A DNA stretch of 64,000 nt. It comes from Candidatus Manganitrophus sp. Lineage in GTDB: Bacteria; Nitrospirota; Nitrospiria; SBBL01; Manganitrophaceae. The position numbers and the translations under genes are program-made. Positions 56,632-64,000 of this stretch are shown here, piece by piece (the first letter of the stretch is position 1; every line of letters begins with the position of its first letter). Under the pieces are notes generated by a model that saw only the letters and a program-made list of their open reading frames with translations, ran no database searches and was not told where the DNA came from. The DNA lies in contig CP114561.1 of NCBI GenBank assembly GCA_028865235.1, positions 702,001 to 766,000 of the forward strand, in the 5' to 3' direction.

Positions 56632-57444
56632 CTACAGCACATCCGCGAACGCCGGCTTTAATTGTTTGAATACTAAACCGCCGACCCCAAAGAGACATAA
56701 TCCTATCGAGAAGAGATATATGAGGCTCCATGGCTCCGGAGTTGTTTGTCCCAATAAGGCCATCCGGTATCCCTCCACTGCATGGGACATCGGATTCAAC
56801 CAGAGTAAGTCCTGGAACTTTTCCGGAATAAGATCCCTCGGATAAATAATTGGGGTAAAGTAAAACCAAACGTTGATAAAAAGACCGATGACTTGGCCGA
56901 TGTCCCTCAAGAAGACATTAAAAGCAGATAAGATCCATGAGATTCCCATGGCAAGTATTCCGATGGCGACAAGATAAGGGATTACCAAGATCGCTCTCAA
57001 TGAAAGGCCCACGTCAAATGCACCGATAAAAATTAACAGGATACCTAAGGCAATAAAATGGTTCACCATGGCGGCGGCCAGATGACTAAAAGGTAGGACC
57101 TCGGAGGGAAAAATAGTTTTCTTGATTAAATTGGCCTGCTCCAGAACCGCACCGGGCGCACGGAGTACAACCTCAGAAAAGAGCATCCAAGGAAGTAAAC
57201 CGACAATCAGCCAAATCGCAAAATGTGTTCCGCCGTATTCAGGACCTAGTTTTACTTTTAATATAAGAGAAAATACAAAGTAATAAATCAATAATTGTGA
57301 TAAAGGATGAACCACCGACCAGAAAATACCAAGAGAGGACCCGACATATCTAGCCCGGATATCACGAACGACCAGGCTTCGTATCATGTAGCGATTCTGA
57401 ATAATTCTGCGTAGGAAATTAAGAAGTGGTTTTAAAAATACCAA
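56632..57444 (-). CDS. wzm: ABC transporter permease Wzm
   Basis: This 270-residue ABC-2-type exporter permease has six TM helices. Segments such as VVRDIRARYVGSSLGIFWSV and NVFLRDIGQVIGLFINVWFYF / TPIIYPRDLIPEKFQDLLWL are typical of Wzm/KpsM/RfbA permeases, and the six-helix length fits. It moves undecaprenyl-linked glycan to the periplasm with Wzt, whose gene follows immediately. Confidence 0.93.
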   Translation of the reverse strand: MVFLKPLLNFLRRIIQNRYMIRSLVVRDIRARYVGSSLGIFWSVVHPLSQLLIYYFVFSLILKVKLGPEYGGTHFAIWLIVGLLPWMLFSEVVLRAPGAVLEQANLIKKTIFPSEVLPFSHLAAAMVNHFIALGILLIFIGAFDVGLSLRAILVIPYLVAIGILAMGISWILSAFNVFLRDIGQVIGLFINVWFYFTPIIYPRDLIPEKFQDLLWLNPMSHAVEGYRMALLGQTTPEPWSLIYLFSIGLCLFGVGGLVFKQLKPAFADVL

Positions 57445-57488
57445 TTCCCCAACCTATCTGTTGATATTGTCTGCCTCTCACAAATAAA

Positions 57489-57977
57489 CTAACGCGCTGG
57501 AAGAAGATCAATCACAAAGGGTGACTGCCGATCATCTTCATGTCGAATTTCGTCGATCTTCTCTTTCTTCCCCCGCCCCATAAAAAGCCGGTTCGGGCAA
57601 TTGATGACGACACCATCCTTCGCACCAACATTCTGGTAAGCATGCACGACGCCTTCAGGGACAATGACGACGGCAGGAGAATCTTCACCCACTACACACT
57701 GCATCTTATTTTGAAAAGTCGAACTTTTCTCTCGGTTATCCCAAAGAGTGACTTTGAAATTAGAAGGACCGATGAAGCAAAAATAATCGGTCTGGTCAAC
57801 ATGTTCATGAGGCCCTCTGGTCACGCCTGCTCGGGTTAAGGAAATGTAAGACATGACCGGCAGAATCGATTTTTCAAGCTCGTCCTCTCGAAAGAGTTCA
57901 GAGAGCCATCCCCGCTCATCAACATATTTCTTCAAGGGACGAATCTCAACCCCATTAATTTTCCCTTTTTTAAACAT
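57489..57977 (-). CDS. RmlC-like cupin (dTDP-4-dehydrorhamnose 3,5-epimerase family)
   Basis: This 162-residue cupin resembles dTDP-sugar epimerases: NGVEIRPLKKYVDERGWLSE, LTRAGVTRGPHEHVDQTDYF (RmlC has RGLHYQ here) and VVIVPEGVVHAYQNVG. Length is shorter than RmlC (about 180), and the catalytic His/Tyr pattern differs, so exact substrate is uncertain. It lies between rmlD and wzm, completing an RmlABD-plus-cupin set. It may also be a 3- or 5-epimerase for another deoxyhexose. Confidence 0.75.
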   Translation of the reverse strand: MFKKGKINGVEIRPLKKYVDERGWLSELFREDELEKSILPVMSYISLTRAGVTRGPHEHVDQTDYFCFIGPSNFKVTLWDNREKSSTFQNKMQCVVGEDSPAVVIVPEGVVHAYQNVGAKDGVVINCPNRLFMGRGKKEKIDEIRHEDDRQSPFVIDLLPAR

Positions 57978-57987
57978 TACTGGCCCT

Positions 57988-58824
57988 CTAAACCGATCTC
58001 ATAAATCTTTTTAAAGCGACTTCCCAGTGAGGGAGCCCCCGTCCTAACACTCTTTTTGCTTTGTCGGTGGAAAGAACAGAATAAGCGGGCCGTTTTGCGG
58101 GTCGTGGAAACTCTGCCGTCGTGCAAGGAATCACTTTCGTTGGAAGAGCGGCTTCTTTAATAATCCGGCTTGCAAACTGATACCAACTGCAATGTCCGTC
58201 ATTGACCAAATGATACTCTCCGGTCGCTCTGCGCTCAACCAAGGCAAGGGTCCCCTCGGAAAGATCCTCCGTCCATGTCGGGGAACCGACCTGATCGTCC
58301 ACAACCTTGAGAACCTCTTGTTTTTTAGCAAGGCCCAGAATGGCATTTACAAAGTGCGTTCCTCCCCGTCCATAAAGCCATTGGGTTCGAATGATCAGAT
58401 AATCTTTAAGATGTTTTCTGATCCGGCACTCCCCTTCCCATTTCGAGGCGCCATAGACGCTGATCGGACAGGGCATATCCTCTTCACGGTAGGGCTGGTT
58501 CCCACTTCCATCAAAAATGTAATCAGTGCTGAAGTGTACAAAGTACGCCCCCGTCTGAGAAGCCGCCTCCGCCAGATGGCCAACACCGGCGGCATTGACT
58601 GCAAAGGCGAGTTCCTTTTTCTCTTCGCACTCGTCCACACGGGTAAAAGCGGCGCAGTTAATCATCATCGCCGGCTCGAATCTCAAAATCATCTCCTGAA
58701 CCGCCGCGCGATCCGTAATGTCCAGCTCCTCAATATCAACGGCTCTCAAGTCCCATTCCCGCGGTTTTTTATTTAATATTGCTCCCGCGAGCATCCCTTT
58801 GGCCCCTGTAAGCAACACCTTCAC
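57988..58824 (-). CDS. rmlD: dTDP-4-dehydrorhamnose reductase
   Basis: This 278-residue SDR has the cofactor motif KVLLTGAKGMLAGAIL, the active site VHFSTDYIFDGSGNQPYREE and SVYGASKWEGECRIR (YxxxK), and then IIRTQWLYGRGGTHFVNAIL. This is the RmlD pattern. It reduces dTDP-4-keto-L-rhamnose to dTDP-L-rhamnose, or a related 4-keto sugar if the cupin partner has another specificity. It overlaps the rmlB stop by four bases. Confidence 0.93.
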   Translation of the reverse strand: MKVLLTGAKGMLAGAILNKKPREWDLRAVDIEELDITDRAAVQEMILRFEPAMMINCAAFTRVDECEEKKELAFAVNAAGVGHLAEAASQTGAYFVHFSTDYIFDGSGNQPYREEDMPCPISVYGASKWEGECRIRKHLKDYLIIRTQWLYGRGGTHFVNAILGLAKKQEVLKVVDDQVGSPTWTEDLSEGTLALVERRATGEYHLVNDGHCSWYQFASRIIKEAALPTKVIPCTTAEFPRPAKRPAYSVLSTDKAKRVLGRGLPHWEVALKRFMRSV

Positions 58825-59825
58825 AGTGGAACCCCATATATCTTCTCGTACATCTTCAGGTATTCACCTGATTTAATCCGCTTCCACCAATCCATCTGGG
58901 TCTGATACCAGTGAACCGTTTCTTCCAGACTCTTCTCAAACGAATATGCCGGCTTCCAACCGAGTTCGCTTTCAATCTTATTCGGATCAATCGCATATCG
59001 GCGGTCATGTCCCGGCCTGTCTTTGACATATTGAATGAGAGACTTCGGTTTCTTCAGGATTTCCAGGATAAGATGCACCACCTCGATATTTTTCTTATCC
59101 CCTTGGCCTCCGATGTTATAAACTTCCCCGGGCTTGCCAAGGTGAAAGATCCGGTCGATTGCTTCACAGTGATCCAGCACATAAAGCCAATCGCGTACAT
59201 AGAGGCCATCTCCATATACCGGGAGCGGCTTGTCTTCAAGGGCATTGGTAATGATCAATGGAATTAATTTTTCAGGGAATTGATAGGGGCCGAAGTTGTT
59301 TGAGCAACGGGTGATGATCGCCGGAAGACCATACGTTTTGTGATAAGAAGAAACCAACAGGTCCGAACCGGCTTTGCTCGCGGAATAAGGGCTCGTCGGA
59401 GAAAGCGGATCCTCTTCCTTGAAAAAACCCTCCAGCCGGCTTCCATACACCTCGTCGGTGGAAATATGAACAAACCGCTGATGCTGATATCGCCGTGAAG
59501 CCTCCAACAGAACATACGTCCCATAAACGTTGGTCCGGACGAACGCGTCTGCACTAACGATTGACCGATCGACATGGGTCTCCGCGGCGAAGTGGATGAT
59601 CGCTTCAACCTCCTGAGCGAGGCTGTCCACGAAGGCGGCATCGGTGATATCGCCTCGGACAAACCGGTAACGCGGATTCGCTTCAAGATCGATGAGGTTT
59701 TCGAGGTTTCCGGCGTAGGTGAGTTTATCAACGTTAATGATCGATGCGGAAGGGTGCTGCTGAAGAAAATATCGAACGAAATTGCTCCCAATGAACCCGG
59801 CTCCGCCTGTCACCAAAATCTTCAT
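58821..59825 (-). CDS. rmlB: dTDP-glucose 4,6-dehydratase
   Basis: This 334-residue SDR has KILVTGGAGFIGSNFVRYFL, VDKLTYAGNLENL, FAAETHVDRSIVSADAFV and the catalytic STDEVYGSRLEG and YSASKAGSDLLV (YxxxK). These identify RmlB. Its product, dTDP-4-keto-6-deoxyglucose, feeds both RmlD and the FdtA-like ketoisomerase of the locus. It sits between rmlA and rmlD. Confidence 0.96.
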   Translation of the reverse strand: MKILVTGGAGFIGSNFVRYFLQQHPSASIINVDKLTYAGNLENLIDLEANPRYRFVRGDITDAAFVDSLAQEVEAIIHFAAETHVDRSIVSADAFVRTNVYGTYVLLEASRRYQHQRFVHISTDEVYGSRLEGFFKEEDPLSPTSPYSASKAGSDLLVSSYHKTYGLPAIITRCSNNFGPYQFPEKLIPLIITNALEDKPLPVYGDGLYVRDWLYVLDHCEAIDRIFHLGKPGEVYNIGGQGDKKNIEVVHLILEILKKPKSLIQYVKDRPGHDRRYAIDPNKIESELGWKPAYSFEKSLEETVHWYQTQMDWWKRIKSGEYLKMYEKIYGVPL

Positions 59826-59839
59826 ACTTCCTTCCCAAG

Positions 59840-60922
59840 CTAGCTTAGCTCAATCCGGCTCTGATCGCCGATGACAAACTTTTGGGTCCGAGGTCTGGCC
59901 ATCCCGCGAAAAAGTTCCACCTCTCTTCCGAGAAGGCTCTTTTCGATTCGAACATCGATGTCCGTAATCCGGCATCGCTCCAAAACGATGCTGTATTCCA
60001 ATTCGCTGTTCTTTATCTCACAGTCATGGTAGATGGAAGTATAAGGACCGATATAGCTATTCTCAATCCGCGTTCCGGCTCCAATAATGGCAGGCCCGCG
60101 GACCTGACTCTGAACAACTTTGGCTCCCTTTTCAATAATCACCTTCCCCCGCAGCTCACTCTTCGCGTCCACCTCTCCGTCAATCGAGATGCCGTCGGGA
60201 CTTTCAGCGATCTGGTCAAGTACAAAACGGTTTGCTTCAAGGAGATCTTCCGGCTGACCCGTATCTTTCCACCAGCCGGTGATCTCTGAATAGCTGATGC
60301 CAAATCCATTTTCAATCAGATATTGATGTGCATCGCTGATTTCAAGCTCTCCCCGCTTGCTCGGCCCGATTTTATTGACCGCTTCAAAGATATGGTGATC
60401 GTAGATATAGATGCCGGTCACCGCATAGGGGCTCTTCGGCCGCTTCGGCTTCTCCTCGATTCCGATAATCCGTCCATTCCTTAATTCAGGGACACCGAAC
60501 CGCTGGGGATCTTTCACTTTGGAGAGAACAAGATGGCAATGGGCTTTATCCGCTACGAAAGTCTTCACAAAATGGCCGATTCCACCGACAATCACATTGT
60601 CACCGAGGTAGAAAACAAACGGTTCCTTCTTGATAAAATCTTCTGAAATTTTTATCACATGGGCAAGCCCGGCCGGTGTTTCCTGAGAAATGTAGGTAAT
60701 TTTTGCCCCCCATGGAGCGCCGCCGCCAAGGGCCTCCCTCAACTCCGCTTCTGTTTCCGGATTAACAACGATTCCGATCTCCTGAATGCCGGCAGCGACC
60801 ACAGCCTCGATGGCGTAATGGATCATCGGCTTATTCGCAATCGGGATCAGATGTTTATTGCTGGTATGGGTAATGGGGCGCAGCCGCGTCCCTCTTCCCC
60901 CTGCCGTAATGAGTGCTTTCAT
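59840..60922 (-). CDS. rmlA: Glucose-1-phosphate thymidylyltransferase, long form
   Basis: This 360-residue enzyme has the nucleotidyl motif KALITAGGRGTRLRPITHTS and KHLIPIANKPM. Catalytic FYLGDNVIVGG and GIEEKPKRPKSPYAVTGIYI follow. The C-terminal part carries hexapeptide repeats (about 245-350: GPAIIGAGTRIENSYIGPYT), as in the long StrD/RmlA-like class of about 355 residues. It makes dTDP-glucose from TTP and glucose-1-P. It is the first dTDP-sugar gene in the operon. Confidence 0.93.
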   Translation of the reverse strand: MKALITAGGRGTRLRPITHTSNKHLIPIANKPMIHYAIEAVVAAGIQEIGIVVNPETEAELREALGGGAPWGAKITYISQETPAGLAHVIKISEDFIKKEPFVFYLGDNVIVGGIGHFVKTFVADKAHCHLVLSKVKDPQRFGVPELRNGRIIGIEEKPKRPKSPYAVTGIYIYDHHIFEAVNKIGPSKRGELEISDAHQYLIENGFGISYSEITGWWKDTGQPEDLLEANRFVLDQIAESPDGISIDGEVDAKSELRGKVIIEKGAKVVQSQVRGPAIIGAGTRIENSYIGPYTSIYHDCEIKNSELEYSIVLERCRITDIDVRIEKSLLGREVELFRGMARPRTQKFVIGDQSRIELS

Positions 60923-60994
60923 CTTTTCACAAAGGAGTTATAGAATATCATCTGTCCAACCGGATCTTTCTACTCGGAATATCGGTCCACGACA

Positions 60995-62335
60995 TCAATC
61001 TATCTTCGTTAGAACTTCACTGATCTCTTTCTGCATTTCTGTCAGCCGCTCTGGCGAGTTTGCCTCGAACCGGAGGACCAACGCCGGCTGGGTATTCGAA
61101 GCCCGGATGAGACCCCATCCATCCTCGAACAAGATCCGGATACCATCAATATCGACAGTTTTATATTTTCCCGAAAAATACTCACGGCACTTCTCGACCA
61201 CTGCAAATTTCCGTTCATCCGAACAATCGACGCGGATCTCCGGGGTGACATAGGTCATTGGCAGGTCGGTAAAAAAAGACGAGAGCGGCCGATTCTCCTT
61301 CACAAGAATCTCCACCAATCGACAGCCCGCATAAATCGCATCATCATACCCAAAATAGCGATCCGCAAAAAAGAGATGGCCACTCATCTCCCCGGCCAGC
61401 AGCGCCCCTGTCTCCTTCATTTTGGATTTGATCAAAGAGTGCCCGGTCTTCCACATGATCCCGTTTCCGCCGAGCCGCGCAATTTCATCATAGAGGACTT
61501 GAGAAGCCTTGACTTCGGAGATAATGGTCGCGCCCGGATTTCGTTTGAGAATATCTGTCGCGAAAAGAAGCGTAAGCTTATCCCCCCAGATAATCTCCCC
61601 CTTCTCATCGACCGCACCCAACCGGTCGCCGTCTCCATCAAACGCAATCCCGACATCCGCCCGTTCCTTTCGAACGCATGCAATAAGATCGGCAATGTTC
61701 TCGGGAACGGTTGGATCGGGATGATGGTTCGGGAATCGACCATCCGGCTCGCAATAGAGCGGAATAACTTCACATCCCAACTTTTCCATAATTTGAGGAG
61801 CGATAAGGGCGGCGGCGGCGTTTCCGCAATCAATCACCACTTTTTTTGATCGGAGGGAACCGAAGTGCTTCACAAAATAGCCGAGATAGACGGAGAGGAA
61901 GTCGCGCTCGAAGGTCAGTTCTCCCTTCCCCCGGTCGAAATCACCGCTCTCCGCCATTATGCGGACCTGCTGGATCTCAGCGCCGAAGAGGGTCCCTTTC
62001 CCGCGGCAGAGTTTGAATCCGTTAAATTCGGCTGGATTGTGGCTGGCGGTGATCATGACCCCGCCGTCGACTTGCAAGTTGAAGAGAGAAAAATAGAGGA
62101 CCGGTGTCGGGCAGGCGCCGATATCGACGACATCGATACCGGTCGAGAGGAGTCCCGCCAATAATGCTTCCCGAAGCGAAGGGCTGCTGAGCCGGATATC
62201 ATAACCGAGCGAGATCTTATTTCCGCCGGATCGGCGAATCAGCGTGCCGAAGGCTTTCCCGATCTCTTCGGCCACCTTCTCGGTCAGGACAGTTCCGTAA
62301 ACCCCTCGGATGTCATACTCTCTAAAGATCGACAT
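60995..62335 (-). CDS. Phosphomannomutase/phosphoglucomutase
   Basis: This 446-residue alpha-D-phosphohexomutase has IFREYDIRGVYGTVLTEKVA, the phospho-Ser loop GGVMITASHNPAEFNGFKL, the metal loop IAFDGDGDRLGAVD and sugar-binding GEMSGHLFF. It is the AlgC/ManB type with mixed mannose/glucose specificity. It supplies mannose-1-P for ManC and glucose-1-P for RmlA in the same locus. Three bases separate it from manC. Confidence 0.94.
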   Translation of the reverse strand: MSIFREYDIRGVYGTVLTEKVAEEIGKAFGTLIRRSGGNKISLGYDIRLSSPSLREALLAGLLSTGIDVVDIGACPTPVLYFSLFNLQVDGGVMITASHNPAEFNGFKLCRGKGTLFGAEIQQVRIMAESGDFDRGKGELTFERDFLSVYLGYFVKHFGSLRSKKVVIDCGNAAAALIAPQIMEKLGCEVIPLYCEPDGRFPNHHPDPTVPENIADLIACVRKERADVGIAFDGDGDRLGAVDEKGEIIWGDKLTLLFATDILKRNPGATIISEVKASQVLYDEIARLGGNGIMWKTGHSLIKSKMKETGALLAGEMSGHLFFADRYFGYDDAIYAGCRLVEILVKENRPLSSFFTDLPMTYVTPEIRVDCSDERKFAVVEKCREYFSGKYKTVDIDGIRILFEDGWGLIRASNTQPALVLRFEANSPERLTEMQKEISEVLTKID

Positions 62336-62337
62336 GG

Positions 62338-63759
62338 TCAGCCCTTTTTGGCCTCCACCCGCCCGTAATCATCCTGATACCGGACAATGTCGTCTTCTCC
62401 GAGATAATTCCCGCTCTGCACTTCGATGATCTGGAGCGGCTCATCGCCCGGATTCTCCAGCCGATGCTTCACCCCCATCGGGACAAAGGTGCTCTGGTTG
62501 GCCTGAATGGTATAAACACTCTCCCCGCAGGTGACCCGCGCCGTTCCCGCGACCACGACCCAATGCTCGCTCCGCTTATGATGCATTTGAAGGGAAAGAC
62601 GCGCCCGAGGATTGACCAGAATCCGCTTGATTTTGTAATCGCGTCCCTCTTCCAAAACGGTGTAGCTCCCCCAGGCGCGGATGACCGTTCTGTGAACGCG
62701 GTGCTCATCGCCGTTCCGTCCCTTCAGCGCCTCAACGACCTTCTTGACCTCCTGCGCTTTATCCTTCGAACAGATGAGGGTTGCGTCCTCCGTATCGGCC
62801 ACGACGATGTCTTTCAGGCCGACCACCGCAATAACCCGCTTTTGTCCGTAGATGATGCTGTTGGAGCTGTCAATGTTGACGACATTTCCCGTGAGGATGT
62901 TCCCATTTTTATCCCGTTGGATTACTTCATCGAGCGCGCTCCAGGAGCCGACATCTTCCCACCCCATGTCGGTGGAGATCACGGCGAGGCGATCCGACTT
63001 CTCCAAAACAGCATAGTCGATCGAGATGGAGGGAAGCGTCGGATAAACGCGTGCAAGCGCTTCCGCTTCCTCCGCCGTTCCGATCTTCTGTTCAATTTCC
63101 TTCAAACCCTCCGACAGCTCCGGAACAAACTGCTTGATCTCCGCTAAAATCGTTGAGATCTTCCAGAGAAAGATGCCGGTATTCCAGAAATGATCTTCTC
63201 TCTTTAGATATTGTTCGGCGGTTTCACGGTTCGGTTTTTCAACGAAGCGCTGTACGGTCGATGCACCGGGATGATTCGGAAAAGGTTTTCCCTTTTGGAT
63301 ATAGCCATAGCCGGTCTCGGGGCGGGTCGGCTTGGCGCCCAAGGTCACGAGGTAGCCTTCGTTGGCAAGACCTTCTCCCAAACGAAGCGCCTCAACGAAA
63401 ATGTGCGGCTCCCTGATAAAGTGATCCGCGGAGAGGACCACCATGACGCCATCTTCAAAGCGTTTGCGTAAATAAGTGGCCGCCAGACCGATCGCCGCCG
63501 CCGTGTTCCTCCCCATCGGCTCATAGATAAAGTGAGGCCCCTCTTGGGAAGGGTTCAGCTGAAATTTGATCTGCTCCGCCTGGGAAGGGTTGGTGGCAAT
63601 ATAGGTCTGATTGGAAGGGATCAGGTCGGTAATCCGGGCCAGGGTGGCCTGAATAAGACTATGATTGCCGAAGATCTTTAAGAGCTGCTTTGGGTATTCT
63701 TCCCGGCTGAGCGGCCAAAAGCGCGTTCCACTACCCCCTGCCAGTATCACTCCGTACAT
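62338..63759 (-). CDS. manC: Mannose-1-phosphate guanylyltransferase (ManC type, with isomerase-like cupin)
   Basis: This 473-residue bifunctional-type enzyme has an N-terminal nucleotidyltransferase (GVILAGGSGTRFWPLSREEY, VLSADHFIREP, RFVEKPNRETAEQYL). A C-terminal cupin (about 355-470: SYTVLEEGRDYKIKRILVNP, MHHKRSEHWVVVAGTARVT) is the phosphomannose-isomerase type II domain. It makes GDP-mannose. As the most upstream gene of the - strand locus in this window, it lies at the operon's 5' end; about 240 bases of leader precede it. Confidence 0.95.
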   Translation of the reverse strand: MYGVILAGGSGTRFWPLSREEYPKQLLKIFGNHSLIQATLARITDLIPSNQTYIATNPSQAEQIKFQLNPSQEGPHFIYEPMGRNTAAAIGLAATYLRKRFEDGVMVVLSADHFIREPHIFVEALRLGEGLANEGYLVTLGAKPTRPETGYGYIQKGKPFPNHPGASTVQRFVEKPNRETAEQYLKREDHFWNTGIFLWKISTILAEIKQFVPELSEGLKEIEQKIGTAEEAEALARVYPTLPSISIDYAVLEKSDRLAVISTDMGWEDVGSWSALDEVIQRDKNGNILTGNVVNIDSSNSIIYGQKRVIAVVGLKDIVVADTEDATLICSKDKAQEVKKVVEALKGRNGDEHRVHRTVIRAWGSYTVLEEGRDYKIKRILVNPRARLSLQMHHKRSEHWVVVAGTARVTCGESVYTIQANQSTFVPMGVKHRLENPGDEPLQIIEVQSGNYLGEDDIVRYQDDYGRVEAKKG

Positions 63760-63921
63760 GTTGCCCTCAAACTAAAGGACCAATATCAGATGTTACCTAA
63801 TCTCGCCTTGCCGTTCTCAAATAAAATAAAGATATGTCTATGAAAAGAAAGGATCTCGTTGGTATTGAATCTAATTTATATGCCCTGGAGAAATAGATGG
63901 GGCTTTAGAGAAATCTAAGTC

Positions 63922-63933
63922 ATATACGTATAT
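63922..63933. promoter_or_regulatory. 12-bp perfect palindrome ATATACGTATAT in the operon leader
   Basis: The palindrome lies about 165 bases upstream of manC, in an AT-rich region with no gene. It could be an operator or part of a promoter for the polysaccharide operon; evidence is the symmetry alone. Confidence 0.25.
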
Positions 63934-64000
63934 CAAAATGAGACGAACAATGCAAGGATATCTTACAGTTCGGGATAAACTTTGACGGGCGTGGCCAGTC

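Overview
The window looks like a chromosomal segment of a Gram-negative, free-living bacterium. Lipid-anchored and periplasmic proteins, a BolA protein, YacG, an RpoS-like sigma factor and an ABC-transporter-dependent surface polysaccharide locus all point that way. A two-subunit pyruvate carboxylase, a b6-type cytochrome b operon with a 2Fe-2S ferredoxin, and scattered REP-like palindromes are compatible with Nitrospirota or a related deep lineage. That placement is inference; no rRNA gene is present to test it.

Layout. 0.1-2.2 kb (+ strand): a small charged protein, then a membrane protein / PRC-barrel / 26-aa peptide operon closed by a strong terminator. 2.2-8.3 kb (-): M50 protease, pyruvate carboxylase subunits B and A, a REP-like palindrome, and an LpoA-like periplasmic protein. 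8.4-14.6 kb: housekeeping genes (xerD, response regulator, lipoprotein, apt, rpoS-like, acylphosphatase, tRNA-Pro, alanine dehydrogenase, bolA, arsC). 14.7-19.6 kb (-): treY with two unrecognised downstream genes. 19.7-23.4 kb (-): guaB-guaA and a cold-shock gene. 23.4-27.8 kb (-): cytochrome b with a long His-rich tail, ferredoxin, yacG, a DUF3108 protein, a VanZ-like protein and a broken ComEC-type C-terminal fragment. 27.9-63.8 kb (-): one very long, almost uninterrupted surface-polysaccharide locus.

The polysaccharide locus is the main interest. Reading in the direction of transcription (from 63.8 kb down), it makes GDP-mannose (manC, phosphomannomutase) and dTDP-sugars (rmlA, rmlB, rmlD, an RmlC-like cupin). 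It exports glycan through Wzm/Wzt. It probably makes a 3-acylamino-3,6-dideoxyhexose (FdtA-like ketoisomerase, DegT aminotransferase, acyltransferases) and assembles chains with a 1631-residue multi-domain glycosyltransferase. From 44 to 31.8 kb there is a module that resembles the mycobacterial decaprenylphosphoryl-arabinose pathway: a HAD-UbiA fusion, a DprE1-like oxidase, a DprE2-like reductase, a GtrA protein, and GT-C membrane glycosyltransferases with the AftB-like DDSFITYRYA motif. I infer that this organism makes a polyprenyl-phosphate pentofuranose (probably D-arabinofuranose) donor and puts it on a surface glycan or protein.

Sequence quality. Between 8 and 28 kb many otherwise typical genes are broken by single-base indels (xerD twice, the lipoprotein, acyP, ald, a treY neighbour, treY, the ComEC fragment, and guaA many times), mostly in homopolymers. 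The 28-64 kb locus shows none. Consensus errors are the likeliest cause. No gene-free stretch exceeds 300 bases. The longest (353-602, 23178-23431, 30442-30707, 63760-64000) hold leaders or promoters, or nothing I recognise.
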